From the NCBI GenBank assembly GCA_028280715.1, contig JANQLG010000022.1, positions 1-64,000 on the forward strand: a DNA stretch of 64,000 bases, read 5' to 3'. The notes under the pieces were generated by a model. It did no database searches, was not told the DNA's origin, and saw only the letters and a list, made by a program, of their open reading frames with translations. The position numbers were made by a program, and so were the translations under genes. The DNA comes from Spongiibacteraceae bacterium. GTDB lineage: Bacteria > Pseudomonadota > Gammaproteobacteria > Pseudomonadales > Dasaniaceae. Below are positions 39,746 through 49,517 of this stretch, piece after piece (the first letter of the stretch is position 1; the number at the start of each line of letters is the position of its first letter).

Positions 39746-40773
39746 TATTGGCTCGCTAAAAGCTCTCCGGTAAGGCTATTGAGAAAAGCAACGATGGCGT
39801 TCACTTCTTCTTGGGATAGTTCTATACCAAGCTGATATCGCCCCATAATTTTTACCGCTTCATCAAGAGTCGCTGTCTGGCCATCATGGAAATAAGGCGC
39901 AGTTTCTGAAACATTCCGTAAACTGGGCACTTTAAATTTATAGCGGTCTGTATCCTTACCAGTCACGTTATAAAGCCCATAGTCCGCATCAGTGATGTTG
40001 CCACGATCGGCAAAATAATCACCCATAACACCAAAATGCTGATACATATTGCCACCGACATTGACTCCCTGATGGCATGCAATACAACCTAACTGCTTAA
40101 ACAGTTGATATCCCTCAAGTGCCTTTTTACTTAGGACGTTTTCATCACCATTTAAATATTGATCAAAAGAGCTATTAGGTGTGATTAAACTACGTTCAAA
40201 GGTGGCAATAGCCAATTTAATATTGTGCTCTGTAATACCGTCATCGAATATCTGCTGAAAAACTTCACTGTAATACTCGTCGCTTTCCAACTTACTGATA
40301 ACTTCAGGCCAACTAGCGCCCATTTCAACAGGGTTTGTGATTGGCCCATCAATTTGTTCTTCCAACGATGAAGCACGCCCATCCCAAAATTGGCGAAAGT
40401 TGTAATGGCTATTGAATACAGTAGGCGTATTAATCGATCCCAGCTGATCATTAATTCCCTTAGATAGTGCATTAGAATCTGCACCTCCTGCTTCGATATT
40501 ATGACAACTGGCACAGGATACTGAATCATCGGCAGATAATCGTTTGTCATGAAATAGTGTGTTGCCAAGCGCAACTAGAGACTGATCCAGCTTTACCATC
40601 AACGGCAATGGTCGAATTGGCTCATTATCGTTTGCCTCTGCAACTCGACTAGAAGTTAATGAAAAAGCAGGTGGTTCATTATCAGCTATATCTCTGGAAC
40701 AGCCTGAGAGACCTAACAGAAAAAATACAGCAACGCCGAAATAATTAATGAAACCGATTTTGAAGCAATCCAT
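39745..40773 (-). CDS. Di-haem cytochrome c peroxidase family lipoprotein
   Basis: This 342-residue periplasmic electron-transfer enzyme of the CcpA/MauG family has two c-type haem motifs (CASCH and CIACH). A lipoprotein signal is present (LSG-C at residue 25), so it is probably membrane-tethered. The order [10 protein letters not shown]...CASCHN...[12 protein letters not shown]...GPI matches bacterial cytochrome c peroxidases. A close family member may act as a MauG-type oxidase rather than a peroxidase. First gene of the operon with the hybrid kinase and CheY-like gene. Confidence 0.92.
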   Translation of the reverse strand: MDCFKIGFINYFGVAVFFLLGLSGCSRDIADNEPPAFSLTSSRVAEANDNEPIRPLPLMVKLDQSLVALGNTLFHDKRLSADDSVSCASCHNIEAGGADSNALSKGINDQLGSINTPTVFNSHYNFRQFWDGRASSLEEQIDGPITNPVEMGASWPEVISKLESDEYYSEVFQQIFDDGITEHNIKLAIATFERSLITPNSSFDQYLNGDENVLSKKALEGYQLFKQLGCIACHQGVNVGGNMYQHFGVMGDYFADRGNITDADYGLYNVTGKDTDRYKFKVPSLRNVSETAPYFHDGQTATLDEAVKIMGRYQLGIELSQEEVNAIVAFLNSLTGELLASQ

Positions 40774-40803
40774 CGAATAGATCCCTCTTATCCTTCGTGT
40801 GAA

Positions 40804-40820
40804 TGCACTGTACTAGTGCA
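40804..40820 (-). promoter_or_regulatory. Inverted repeat upstream of the peroxidase operon
   Basis: TGCACT and AGTGCA are perfect 6-bp arms with a 5-base centre, 31 bp before the peroxidase start. The position suits an operator. The regulator is unknown. Confidence 0.35.
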
Positions 40821-40953
40821 TAAATAGGTATAGCACATCTTCTGATTTTTGTACTTAAATGAAAGCCAGCTTACTATAAAAAATTTATTAAAAAACAATA
40901 GTTAACGATCAAAAAATAGACTATATATGACCTATGCTCTAACAATATACTGA

Positions 40954-42753
40954 ATGGAATCAAGCCATATGCCCGAGAACATCAATATTGCTGTTCTATA
41001 CCAAATAATAATCACTCTAACGGTTGCTATGGTAACCGCTATAGCCATAACAATTTGGTATATAAAAAGACTGGATAAGGCAGTTAACGATTATAAGGAA
41101 TTGAAAGAAAAATTTTTTGAATTAAAGAACAACGCCAGCCAGAACAAAGCTTCTGAAGAAAGCATCCTTCAGTATCTTTCAAGTCAATTAGGAAAAACAT
41201 CCCAACAAGCTGTACACAAAGGCTGTAATAGTAAGCAGCTAAGATTAAGAAGCGATTATTTAAAAATAGAGAAGCAAGCCTATGAAAAAAAAGGCGACAG
41301 CAAGCAATTCTGGTTTTTCCTGGAAGAAAACCTCAAAAATTTACTATCGAAACACTCGACAAGAGAACTAATACCTACCGCTATCCCTCCGCCTCAACCG
41401 CCGCCTAAAAAAACATTCGATATGCAGGAAATTATTGGCAAGCAAAATACAATAATTAGTGATTTAAGACAAAAGATAGAAGAGTTTGATAAGAAATATT
41501 CCCAGTCAAAAAAAGATAACATTGTTGATGAAAGATACAAAATAATTAAAGAAGAGCTGGAAAAAACCATCACCCATAACAAGCAACTAAAAGAAGAACT
41601 AAAACGAGCCCTTGCCATTAACGATACCGATACCATTACCCAAGAAAATCCCACCATAGAAAGACTACAAGATAAGTTACAAAAACATAAAGAAATCAAA
41701 AGTAGTGTCGTTAATCTTGAAGGCATTATAGGCTATCAGAAAAAGACCATTGCAAAATTGGAAGACGAAGTCAGCCAACTTAGACTAGCCATCATGGAAG
41801 CATCTGGAACAGAAAGCTCTGCCGAAAACTCACAACATGTAGAGAAACTGAAACAAACATTAGTAGAAACTGAAACCTGCGTTACTATCCTGGAACAAGA
41901 AATGGATAATATGAGAGCAAAAATACAGGAAATGAAAGACTATGAACAACTGAATATCAATTACATTGAAAAAGAATTAACCGTTTTAAAAGACTCACAG
42001 AAAAACACTGACACAGAAGCCGATCCAAAAAACCAAAACGGAGATATCACCACAAAAGATGGAGAAGAAAGCACTAATGAACTTTATGAGCGTCTCGACT
42101 GGGAAGTTGCCAGATATGCCATTGCCAGTTTAAACATAAAAACTGTAGAAGACTTAGCTAGAGATATGGTCAACAGACTCAAAAAGAACAAAGTTGAATG
42201 CTCAATTAAAATACAAAGTGAATTTTTTAACTTTGAAACGGAAAGTAACGAATTTAGTAATGAGAGCAACAAGCAGTATAAACGTGCTAATTTTACTGAC
42301 CAATTAACAGTGGATAAAATTAATAAAGGTTATATTTTAACGTTGAAAAATATCATACTAATGGCTGGAGTAGGATACCATGAAGAAAAAATTGAAAACT
42401 TTATTAGAAGTTTTGTTTATGTCGCCAGCAGATCAGCTCGGAGCATCGACCAGGATTACATCATCTCAGAAAAAGAAAAGACCATAACAGGTATTAGAAA
42501 TGAAACTATCGAATCGATAAAAGGAATTAACGTTCAGTATAAATATCAAATCGAAGAATCTTCAAAAATTCTTAATAGAGTATTAAAAGAATTATCCACC
42601 ATGTTGAGTTCCATGTCCCTCAATGAGAAACAAAATGACATTATTAACAATATCATTGAAGAGTCCAAAAACAGAGTCAACATTTTGTTTTCCAGTGGTG
42701 TTTCAGTAGAAAAGAGTGTTTCCGACATCCTGGAAAATCTTGAAAATAGTTGA
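40954..42753 (+). CDS. Membrane-anchored coiled-coil protein of unknown function
   Basis: I do not recognise this 599-residue protein. One transmembrane helix lies near the N-terminus (about 15-37, with ITLTVAMVTAIAITIWYI). Long charged coiled-coil segments follow (about 38-70, 145-225, 230-350). The globular C-terminal region (about 375-500) has mixed alpha/beta character, then a final helical tail. Most of the gene is AT-rich and lysine/glutamate-rich. The start is either 40954 or ATG 40969 (MPENINIAV). A BLUF photoreceptor gene follows after 62 bp, so it may be part of a signalling unit. Confidence 0.75.
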   Translation: MESSHMPENINIAVLYQIIITLTVAMVTAIAITIWYIKRLDKAVNDYKELKEKFFELKNNASQNKASEESILQYLSSQLGKTSQQAVHKGCNSKQLRLRSDYLKIEKQAYEKKGDSKQFWFFLEENLKNLLSKHSTRELIPTAIPPPQPPPKKTFDMQEIIGKQNTIISDLRQKIEEFDKKYSQSKKDNIVDERYKIIKEELEKTITHNKQLKEELKRALAINDTDTITQENPTIERLQDKLQKHKEIKSSVVNLEGIIGYQKKTIAKLEDEVSQLRLAIMEASGTESSAENSQHVEKLKQTLVETETCVTILEQEMDNMRAKIQEMKDYEQLNINYIEKELTVLKDSQKNTDTEADPKNQNGDITTKDGEESTNELYERLDWEVARYAIASLNIKTVEDLARDMVNRLKKNKVECSIKIQSEFFNFETESNEFSNESNKQYKRANFTDQLTVDKINKGYILTLKNIILMAGVGYHEEKIENFIRSFVYVASRSARSIDQDYIISEKEKTITGIRNETIESIKGINVQYKYQIEESSKILNRVLKELSTMLSSMSLNEKQNDIINNIIEESKNRVNILFSSGVSVEKSVSDILENLENS

Positions 42754-42815
42754 TAGCCTCATACTATAACCAATAGGCAAGCAATAAACAGACAAACAAT
42801 AAGGACGAACAGAAT

Positions 42816-43235
42816 TTGGTTGTTTTAAGTTATATCAGTATGGCAATACCTGATCTCAATGATGATGCACTGCTGGAAGTATTAAACGTATCCAGAGATA
42901 AAAATAAACACTTGGAAATTACTGGCATGCTTTTGTATGCCAGTAACTGTTTTGTTCAGGTGCTTGAAGGCCCCAAAGATAATATCGATCAATTATATGA
43001 AACCATTGTGGCAGATTCCCGGCACTACAATGTGATACTCACCCTATACGAAACCATTCCAGAACGCAGCTTTCCAAACTGGCAAATGGGTTTTAGCACA
43101 GAAGATAGTGGTCTGTACGAAAACATTGAAGGTTACTCACAGTATATGAATGACGAGATGCCCCCCTTATCTGATGAAATAAAACAAGGTATGGGCAAAG
43201 CTACCCTTGAACGATTCAAGCGCACTTATGGTTAA
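42816..43235 (+). CDS. BLUF-domain blue-light photoreceptor
   Basis: This 139-residue flavin photoreceptor has the BLUF domain at about 3-95 and a short tail. Key residues fall at the AppA spacing: Y6, N30, Q48 (FVQVLEG), W89 and M91 (NWQMG). The start is a TTG at 42816 with AAGGA upstream; this gives the compact BLUF N-terminus. No output enzyme is attached, so signalling must go through a partner protein. It sits directly after the coiled-coil membrane protein gene. Confidence 0.92.
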   Translation: MVVLSYISMAIPDLNDDALLEVLNVSRDKNKHLEITGMLLYASNCFVQVLEGPKDNIDQLYETIVADSRHYNVILTLYETIPERSFPNWQMGFSTEDSGLYENIEGYSQYMNDEMPPLSDEIKQGMGKATLERFKRTYG

Positions 43236-43300
43236 AATCAGTCAGGGTTAAAGTCCATTATGGTTAAGATCCGTTGTAGTTAGGAGTTGTGGTTAGGATC
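43228..43300 (+). repeat. GGTTAA-type repeats running from the BLUF stop codon
   Basis: The stop-region phrase TATGGTTAA recurs in decaying form: GGTTAAAATCAG (including the TAA), GGGTTAAAGTCC, TATGGTTAAGATCC, TAGTTAGGAGT and GTGGTTAGGATCAG, spaced about 12-18 bp. It looks like serial duplication of the 3' gene end. Confidence 0.65.
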
Positions 43301-43419
43301 AGCTACCTGCCAATTCAGCTATAGATTTAACAAAGCGCTTGATTCGATAAAACTCACCATTTAGCATCAGCACATTTACCAAGCCTCACTCAAAGGCCGC
43401 AACAGATAGAGCCCTCACC

Positions 43420-44757
43420 ATGTGGACCCCAGATTCCTGGCGACAAAAAGTCGCCCTGCAACAACCGCAATATCCCGATTTAGAGCAACTTCAGCAGGCT
43501 GAAGACGAACTGCACAAACAGCCACCACTGGTGTTTGCTGTCGAAGCGAGGCAATTAAGAAAGGAGCTGGCTGCCGCCGCTGAAGGTAAGGCCTTTCTAT
43601 TACAAGGTGGTGATTGCGCGGAAAGCTTTGAGCATTTTTCTGCTCCCAGTATTCGCGATACCTTCAAAGTGCTACTGCAAATGGCGGTGGTACTCACCTA
43701 CGCCGGACGCAAGCCCGTTATCAAGGCCGGTCGACTGGCAGGACAGTTTGCCAAGCCGCGCTCCTCTGATACAGAAACAAAGGACGGTGTCGAGCTACCC
43801 AGCTTCCGCGGCGACATTATTAACAGCGTAGACTTTACTGCCGAGGCCAGAACACCAGATCCACATCGCATGTTAAAGGCCTACCACCAATCGACCGCCA
43901 CGTTGAATTTGTTGCGTGCCTTTGCCACTGGCGGTCTGGCGGATTTACACCGGGTAAACCGTTGGAATATTGATTTTTCTGCGGACAATCCACAGTGCGA
44001 GAAATATCTGCAGCTTTCAAAGCAAATCGAAGAAGCGTTGGATTTTATGGAAGTTATCGGCATCAATGTCGATAACTCACCGACTCTGCGTGAAACCACT
44101 CTTTATACGTCGCACGAGGCTCTGTTGCTTAATTACGAGCAGGCGCTGACACGCCAGGATCATCTAACCGGCGACTGGTACGACTGTTCTGCTCATATGT
44201 TATGGGTTGGCGAACGCACTCGTCAGCTTGACGGTTCTCATGTGGAATTCTTAAGCGGCGTCAACAATCCCCTGGGTGTAAAGATCAGCAATAAAATCCA
44301 TGAGGATGAATTACTGCGTTTAATTGATGCGCTTAACCCGGACAACGAAGCAGGTCGTTTAACACTGATTTCCCGAATGGGTGCTGACATTGTCAGCGAT
44401 GAGTTACCCAGGCTGGTGAAAGCGGTTCATGAAAATGGGCGCAAAGTCGTGTGGTCCTGTGATCCCATGCACGGCAATACAGTGAAAGCCAGTAATGGCT
44501 ATAAAACCCGTTCCTTTGATCGTATTCTCAGTGAGATTACCCAGTTCTTTGATGTGGTGAGCGATGGTGGCGAACATCCGGGCGGTATTCATCTGGAAAT
44601 GACCGGGGCACATGTCACCGAATGTCTGGGCGGCACCTATACCGTTTCCGAAGAAGACCTGGCCAGTTGCTATCACACCCAGTGCGACCCCCGCCTCAAT
44701 GCCTTACAAGTATTAGAAATGGCCTTCAAAGTCGCAGAGTTGATGAAAAGCCATTAG
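43420..44757 (+). CDS. aroF: Class II 3-deoxy-7-phosphoheptulonate synthase
   Basis: It condenses phosphoenolpyruvate and erythrose-4-phosphate in the first step of the shikimate pathway. The 445 residues have the plant/actinobacterial class II form rather than the E. coli AroFGH type. Visible segments are [42 protein letters not shown] and [11 protein letters not shown] near the end. The symbol is a family label only. Placement between BLUF and small unknown genes suggests a stand-alone promoter in the 184-bp upstream spacer. Confidence 0.93.
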   Translation: MWTPDSWRQKVALQQPQYPDLEQLQQAEDELHKQPPLVFAVEARQLRKELAAAAEGKAFLLQGGDCAESFEHFSAPSIRDTFKVLLQMAVVLTYAGRKPVIKAGRLAGQFAKPRSSDTETKDGVELPSFRGDIINSVDFTAEARTPDPHRMLKAYHQSTATLNLLRAFATGGLADLHRVNRWNIDFSADNPQCEKYLQLSKQIEEALDFMEVIGINVDNSPTLRETTLYTSHEALLLNYEQALTRQDHLTGDWYDCSAHMLWVGERTRQLDGSHVEFLSGVNNPLGVKISNKIHEDELLRLIDALNPDNEAGRLTLISRMGADIVSDELPRLVKAVHENGRKVVWSCDPMHGNTVKASNGYKTRSFDRILSEITQFFDVVSDGGEHPGGIHLEMTGAHVTECLGGTYTVSEEDLASCYHTQCDPRLNALQVLEMAFKVAELMKSH

Positions 44758-44820
44758 CCGAATAAAGAGCCATTAGCTAAATAAATAACCATTAGCTGAA
44801 TTGGTAGAAAGCCATTAGAG
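44750..44820 (+). repeat. GCCATTAG repeats from the DAHP synthase stop codon
   Basis: The gene ends AAAAGCCATTAG. The phrase then recurs as GAGCCATTAGCTAAATAAA, AACCATTAGCTGAATTGG and AAGCCATTAGAG, with spacing of about 19-24 bp. Each copy repeats the TAG stop. It is a tandem expansion of the 3' end. Confidence 0.7.
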
Positions 44821-44952
44821 TGAGAAATTCCCAACGGGCATTAACCTTTACGTTATTGCCCGTTACAATGTACTACAAACAAACGCCCACTAAATAAATG
44901 CCCAACAAATAATAACGTTATAACAACTCTATTTAGCAGTAAGGAAATACCC

Positions 44953-45447
44953 GTGTCAGATACTTCCCAAAAACTCGATATCAGCCTTGCCGAATTGGTT
45001 AACCTATCGGCCAAAATTCTGGACCAACTTTTTATTCGAGCGCCAAAAGATAAAGCCAAACCGGTTTTTAAAGACATCAAAGATGGCAAATCCGTCAACC
45101 TGGGCACAGTCACCTTTGGCAAGCTCATCGAGTCGAAACTGGACCTCACTCTAGACTACAGTGAATTCAGGGGGCCACGATTTAACTTCGATGCCTTTCA
45201 AGAAGCGTTGCATGGCATTCTGAAGCAAATCAGCGATACGTTTAAAACCAAAGGTAACCTTAATGTGCTCAGCAATGATCAAGCTGGAGTCATTATTCAT
45301 TTGCCCGGCGTTATAAGGCTTGGCGAGCAATACAATGTGATGCTGTTATCCTACGACTTAAAGAACCTTAACAACATCAAAGTCAATCTGATCTTTGTTG
45401 ACCCATCGCAATATGAAAAGCAGCCCGAAACGGCTGAAGAGGAATAG
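44953..45447 (+). CDS. Conserved-looking soluble protein of unknown function
   Basis: I do not recognise this 164-residue protein. It has no signal peptide or transmembrane segment. The sequence alternates helices and strands (AELVNLSAKILDQLF, LGTVTFGKLIESKLDL, AGVIIHLPGVIRLG, YNVMLLSYDL), and the tail is acidic. GTG start has TAAGGA upstream (AGTAAGGAAATACCC). It lies 195 bp after the DAHP synthase gene and is convergent with the next gene, leaving 1 bp between stops. Confidence 0.7.
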   Translation: MSDTSQKLDISLAELVNLSAKILDQLFIRAPKDKAKPVFKDIKDGKSVNLGTVTFGKLIESKLDLTLDYSEFRGPRFNFDAFQEALHGILKQISDTFKTKGNLNVLSNDQAGVIIHLPGVIRLGEQYNVMLLSYDLKNLNNIKVNLIFVDPSQYEKQPETAEEE

Positions 45448-45448
45448 C

Positions 45449-45832
45449 TTACAACATAGGGGCTGAGTGCTTACGGTACTCGGCCAGCAATAAGTTATAT
45501 TCGTGAGTGGCATGCTTCATTGCCTTAAGAATGGCATCGACTTGCTCACGTTTCAGATCAGTGCCAGCACACTCCAGATAATCCTCAGTGTTTTTGATAT
45601 AGCGCTTCATATCCTGCTGTGCTTTTTCAATCACCACAAAATCAGCATGGCCTGTTTCAGAAAAGACTGGTGGTGCTGCCTTTATACATTCAGCCACAAT
45701 GTCTCGAGATACAATGTTTCGAGATACAATGTCTTGGGATACAGTGCCTTGAGATACCACATCTTGAGAAACAACGGCTTGGGATACAGCGAATAGACAC
45801 AACACTAACAGGGGCGCGCGAAGGCGTAACAT
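45449..45832 (-). CDS. Small secreted protein with VSQDI repeats
   Basis: This 127-residue protein of unknown function has a signal peptide (about 1-20) followed at once by six tandem pentapeptides (VSQDV, VSQGT, VSQDI, VSRNI, VSRDI and a leading SQAV variant). A helical domain follows (about 55-125) with two cysteines. ATG 45832 has GGAG six bases upstream. The repeats come from a 15-bp DNA tandem array (45702-45791), so the array length may vary between strains. Confidence 0.7.
   Translation of the reverse strand: MLRLRAPLLVLCLFAVSQAVVSQDVVSQGTVSQDIVSRNIVSRDIVAECIKAAPPVFSETGHADFVVIEKAQQDMKRYIKNTEDYLECAGTDLKREQVDAILKAMKHATHEYNLLLAEYRKHSAPML
45702..45791 (-). repeat. Six 15-bp tandem repeats in coding sequence
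   Basis: Plus-strand copies begin TCTCGAGATACAATG, TTTCGAGATACAATG, TCTTGGGATACAGTG, CCTTGAGATACCACA, TCTTGAGAAACAACG and GCTTGGGATACAGCG. The 15-bp unit keeps the reading frame of the secreted protein and encodes its pentapeptides. Confidence 0.9.
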
Positions 45833-46126
45833 CAAATACTCCAAAGAAAATCAAACTACTTACCAAATCAACACGCATAATACCGGCAAAACCATCAAAA
45901 CTCAGCTCTCATGGACGTCAATATTTCATACTTTTCAATAGCTTATACGTGTTTTCCGAAACATTTGAAGCGATAAGGCCAGCTAATTAACAAACCTAAC
46001 GTGACTCAGCTCTCATCAAACCCCGCTCTTCCCTGCATTAGGCAAAGCAGATAAAGTGCCTCCCCTGATTGGCGATTGACACCTTGATACCAACCCAACA
46101 AGCACATAGCACGGATTTTAATTCAC

Positions 46127-47935
46127 ATGCTCCATAGCAATTTTGATCACGAAGCCAAAAACCAAATTAACTGGAGTGTCCTCAAACTCATATGGCCCTA
46201 CCTCAGTGAATTTAAACAACGGGTTTTTCTGGCATTGTTTTTTATGGTGTTGGCAAAGGTGGCCAATGTTACCGGCCCTTGGTTGCTCAAGCACATTGTC
46301 GATCAACTCGACACTGATGCCTCGCAGCTATTAATCGTGGTACCTATTGCTCTCATTATTGCCTATGGCTTCGCGCGGTTTTCCAATGTGTTGATGGGTG
46401 AAATACGCGATACCATCTTTGGGCGAGTATCCGAGCGCGCCATGCGCAGAATTGGCCTGCAAGTGTTTCAGCATATGCACGAGCTGGACCTGAATTTTCA
46501 CCTCAACCGTCGTACTGGAGGGTTAGCCAGAGACATCGAGCGCGGCACCACCGGTATCAGTTTTTTAATGCGATTCTTCGTATTCAACATTATTCCCACG
46601 CTGATAGAAATTCTGATGATCGCGGGCATTTTGTTTTACAACTACGGACCAAGCTTCGCCCTTATTATTATTGTTTCAGTCGCGCTGTATGTTGCCTTTT
46701 CAGTAGTGGCAACCGAGTGGCGCACCCAGTACGTTCGGGAAATGAATATGGCCGATTCAGCCACCAATACTCGCGCCATCGACAGCCTGCTGAACTACGA
46801 GACCGTTAAATACTTTACCAACGAGCAGTACGAAGCTAATCGCTACGACGAAGACCTAAAACGCTGGGAACAGGCAAGACGCAAGAATCGCTTGTCACTG
46901 TTCACGCTCAACGGTGGACAAGCCTTTATCATCGCCGCTGCCACCACGGCCATGATTTGGATGGCCGCGTACCAGGTATCTAATGCCAGTCTGACCGTCG
47001 GTGATTTTGTCGCCATCAACGCCTATATGATGATTCTGTTTATGCCGCTGAACTTTCTGGGTTTCGTCTACCGAGAGATCAAAGGCTCAATGGCCAATAT
47101 CGAAAAGATGTTCGATCTTATGGATGAGACTCCTCAAGTAAAGGACGCAGAGAATGCTAAACCCCTTAAGGTCAACCAGGGCAAAATCTGCTTTGACGAT
47201 GCCTCATTCCACTATCACCCCGATCGCCCCATTATCAAACACCTCAGCTTCACCATTAAGCCCGGACAAAAAGTTGCCGTCGTCGGCGCCAGTGGTGCAG
47301 GAAAATCGACTATCGTTAAACTGCTGTTCCGCTTCTACGATTTGAATAATGGTCATATCACCATTGACGACCAGAACATCGTTGAGATAACACAACACTC
47401 TCTCAGACAAGCCATCGGTATCGTGCCACAGGATACCGTACTGTTTAACGATTCTATCTTCGAAAATATTCGCTATGGCCGTACCGATGCCACAGATGAA
47501 GATGTGAGTGAAGCGATTCGCCTGGCGCATCTTGATCATTTTATTGCACAACTGCCCAATGGCGCTGATACCAAAGTCGGCGAACGTGGATTGAAACTGT
47601 CTGGTGGTGAAAAGCAACGCGTCGCTATCGCCAGAACCATCCTCAAACGACCTCCAATCCTGGTGTTCGATGAAGCGACTTCATCATTGGATAGCCAGTC
47701 CGAACAGGCCATACTCAATGCCATTAACGAAATCGCACAAGATCACACCAGCCTGGTAATCGCCCATCGCCTCTCCACCATAGTCGATGCTGATTGCATT
47801 CTGGTCTTAGATCAAGGAGAGCTGGTAGAACAGGGCAGTCATCAACAATTGCTGGCCGAAGATGGCCGCTACGCAGAACTCTGGCTCACTCAACAAAAAG
47901 AACAGCAAAAACAACTAGCAACCAAATCGGCATAA
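46127..47935 (+). CDS. ABC exporter, Atm1/HMT1 family (fused permease-ATPase)
   Basis: This 602-residue half-transporter has six transmembrane helices (about 30-325) and an ATPase domain (about 350-590). Walker A is GASGAGKST, signature LSGGEKQR, Walker B ILVFDEATSS, H-loop IAHRLST. The permease segment RTGGLARDIERGT is the hallmark of the Atm1-type subfamily, which exports glutathione-linked sulfur or metal species. The homodimer is the functional unit. No iron-sulfur assembly genes are adjacent, so the cargo is unassigned. Confidence 0.93.
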   Translation: MLHSNFDHEAKNQINWSVLKLIWPYLSEFKQRVFLALFFMVLAKVANVTGPWLLKHIVDQLDTDASQLLIVVPIALIIAYGFARFSNVLMGEIRDTIFGRVSERAMRRIGLQVFQHMHELDLNFHLNRRTGGLARDIERGTTGISFLMRFFVFNIIPTLIEILMIAGILFYNYGPSFALIIIVSVALYVAFSVVATEWRTQYVREMNMADSATNTRAIDSLLNYETVKYFTNEQYEANRYDEDLKRWEQARRKNRLSLFTLNGGQAFIIAAATTAMIWMAAYQVSNASLTVGDFVAINAYMMILFMPLNFLGFVYREIKGSMANIEKMFDLMDETPQVKDAENAKPLKVNQGKICFDDASFHYHPDRPIIKHLSFTIKPGQKVAVVGASGAGKSTIVKLLFRFYDLNNGHITIDDQNIVEITQHSLRQAIGIVPQDTVLFNDSIFENIRYGRTDATDEDVSEAIRLAHLDHFIAQLPNGADTKVGERGLKLSGGEKQRVAIARTILKRPPILVFDEATSSLDSQSEQAILNAINEIAQDHTSLVIAHRLSTIVDADCILVLDQGELVEQGSHQQLLAEDGRYAELWLTQQKEQQKQLATKSA

Positions 47936-47940
47936 CTATT

Positions 47941-47958
47941 GGGAGGTTCTCGCCTCCC
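47941..47958 (+). terminator. Possible terminator after the ABC exporter
   Basis: GGGAGG-TTCTCG-CCTCCC forms a compact hairpin 6 bp after the stop. It is followed by TGTTCCTTTA, which is only a weak T run. Confidence 0.5.
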
Positions 47959-48134
47959 TGTTCCTTTATGCTACCTGCTGCCTTTATCCTCCCTGCTCCC
48001 TTCCCTTCATGAAGATGATATGAAAGTGATTGCCGCACCCTCGCCTTAACAACCCGCTTTTTGTTATCCTTAGCCTTTCGCATTGAATTTGTGTGTTGAG
48101 TTAGCCACTTTTTCTCTTCCAGAATGGACACGCT

Positions 48135-48455
48135 GTGAAAAAGCCTATCAGTAAACAACAAATACGCTCCGAGATTGAGAAACAGATTGTCGACTTTCTC
48201 AAACAGGGCGGCAGTGTTTCACAAATAGAACGCGGCATCTCTGGTCGCCTAAATCCCGATGGACCACTCAAACCGGAAAGTGGCAACTTTCAGCAACCAA
48301 AAACTGAACGCACCTATTTACCTGAAGTAGTTGCCGCACTCGACGAACGTAAAAAAGCCAAACCCGTCAAATCTAAATCTATTAAGAAAAAACCGAAGAA
48401 AAAAATAATTTATGATGATTTTGGCGAGCCGTTGCGATGGGAATGGGTAGAATAA
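48135..48455 (+). CDS. Small basic protein with SutA-like segment, function unknown
   Basis: This 106-residue protein has an N-terminal helix (IEKQIVDFLKQGGSVSQIERGISG) reminiscent of the short conserved segment in the transcriptional regulator SutA and similar small proteins. It is then lysine-rich (about 72-92) and ends in FGEPLRWEWVE. The start is GTG 48135. It is monocistronic. I infer possible nucleic-acid binding from charge, but the family is not certain. Confidence 0.6.
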   Translation: MKKPISKQQIRSEIEKQIVDFLKQGGSVSQIERGISGRLNPDGPLKPESGNFQQPKTERTYLPEVVAALDERKKAKPVKSKSIKKKPKKKIIYDDFGEPLRWEWVE

Positions 48456-48562
48456 CTTTTGCTGCTTATTCAAGTCCGGCATCACCTTTCGGTGTGCTCA
48501 TACAGGAATAGCGTCATGCCATATCAGAGAACCTTACATTCGAATGACCTTTATGCATGATG

Positions 48563-49363
48563 CTATGCATGGTTAATTTCCAGGGCAAAAATTTCTTTGT
48601 TCAAGGTTTTAAACACAGTGTCCAACTGGCATTTAACCTCATCAACTCTACCCTGCACCTTTCTCGTAGCTCTTAATAAATCCACCAATTTATCTTTTCG
48701 ATGAATAACAAAGGGATGAAGCTTTCTATCAATCGCCGAGGCATAGTCAAAAAACTTAAATCCATTACCCACTACATTATCGGACAGTTTCATCCATGCA
48801 TTGGGAATACCTAAAGCATCCGCCACCACAATGCCATGTAACGAAGAAGAAAGAATACTGTCGCATTGATCGATCTGTTGAATCACCGTCATTGGGTTCT
48901 GCTGGACATCAATAATAGTGATATCTTTGTAATATCTTTTATAAAAGCTTTGCACATAGGGGTGGTGCTTATCGACAAAATGGGGGATTAAACCTAACGT
49001 AAAACGTTTACTACAACGCTTGTTGAACAACGTAGCAGTTAATAAACCCGGATCACCTAATACCACGGTCTTTTCCGCCGAAACCCTTTGCCGGGTTAAT
49101 TCCCCACGCAGGGCTAAAATTTTTGCTTGCTTAAAATGCCGCTCGGTATCACTTATTAACCCCGCACCGACAATAAATCCCGCGTAATTTTCTGGCATAC
49201 CATCCAGCAGGCTACCTACCGCAATAACCTTAGCTTTGCTCACAGGGGTCAGTTTTGGTTCTAAACCATAGTGTTTAAGCAGCAAAGGTGTTATTAAATC
49301 GCCAAAATTTTTATGCTCTGTCCACCAGTAGCTGCTAACTGTGTTGATCGATTGTGTCGACAT
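48563..49363 (-). CDS. Polysaccharide pyruvyl transferase family protein
   Basis: This 266-residue protein of the CsaB/WcaK-type family adds ketal-linked pyruvate to surface glycans. Characteristic parts are WWTEHKNFGDLITPLLL near the start and the later RGELTRQ and DCSILSSSLHG-like SILSSSLHGIVVADALGIP (residues about 165-190). It is divergent from the giant RHS gene with 154 bp between starts. In this position it could decorate a surface glycan connected with the neighbouring cassette, but that is only context. Confidence 0.82.
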   Translation of the reverse strand: MSTQSINTVSSYWWTEHKNFGDLITPLLLKHYGLEPKLTPVSKAKVIAVGSLLDGMPENYAGFIVGAGLISDTERHFKQAKILALRGELTRQRVSAEKTVVLGDPGLLTATLFNKRCSKRFTLGLIPHFVDKHHPYVQSFYKRYYKDITIIDVQQNPMTVIQQIDQCDSILSSSLHGIVVADALGIPNAWMKLSDNVVGNGFKFFDYASAIDRKLHPFVIHRKDKLVDLLRATRKVQGRVDEVKCQLDTVFKTLNKEIFALEINHA

Positions 49364-49517
49364 ACCTTATCAATATTTCCTAGCAGGTAATGCAAAGACA
49401 TTCACACATAAGCTTCATATTCGCAGACTAACACAGCCACGAAATGACGTGGTAAGATCACTGGCCTGGAAGTTAGATTGACACCTCCTGTTAACAATAA
49501 AAACGCCAGGGATGTAA

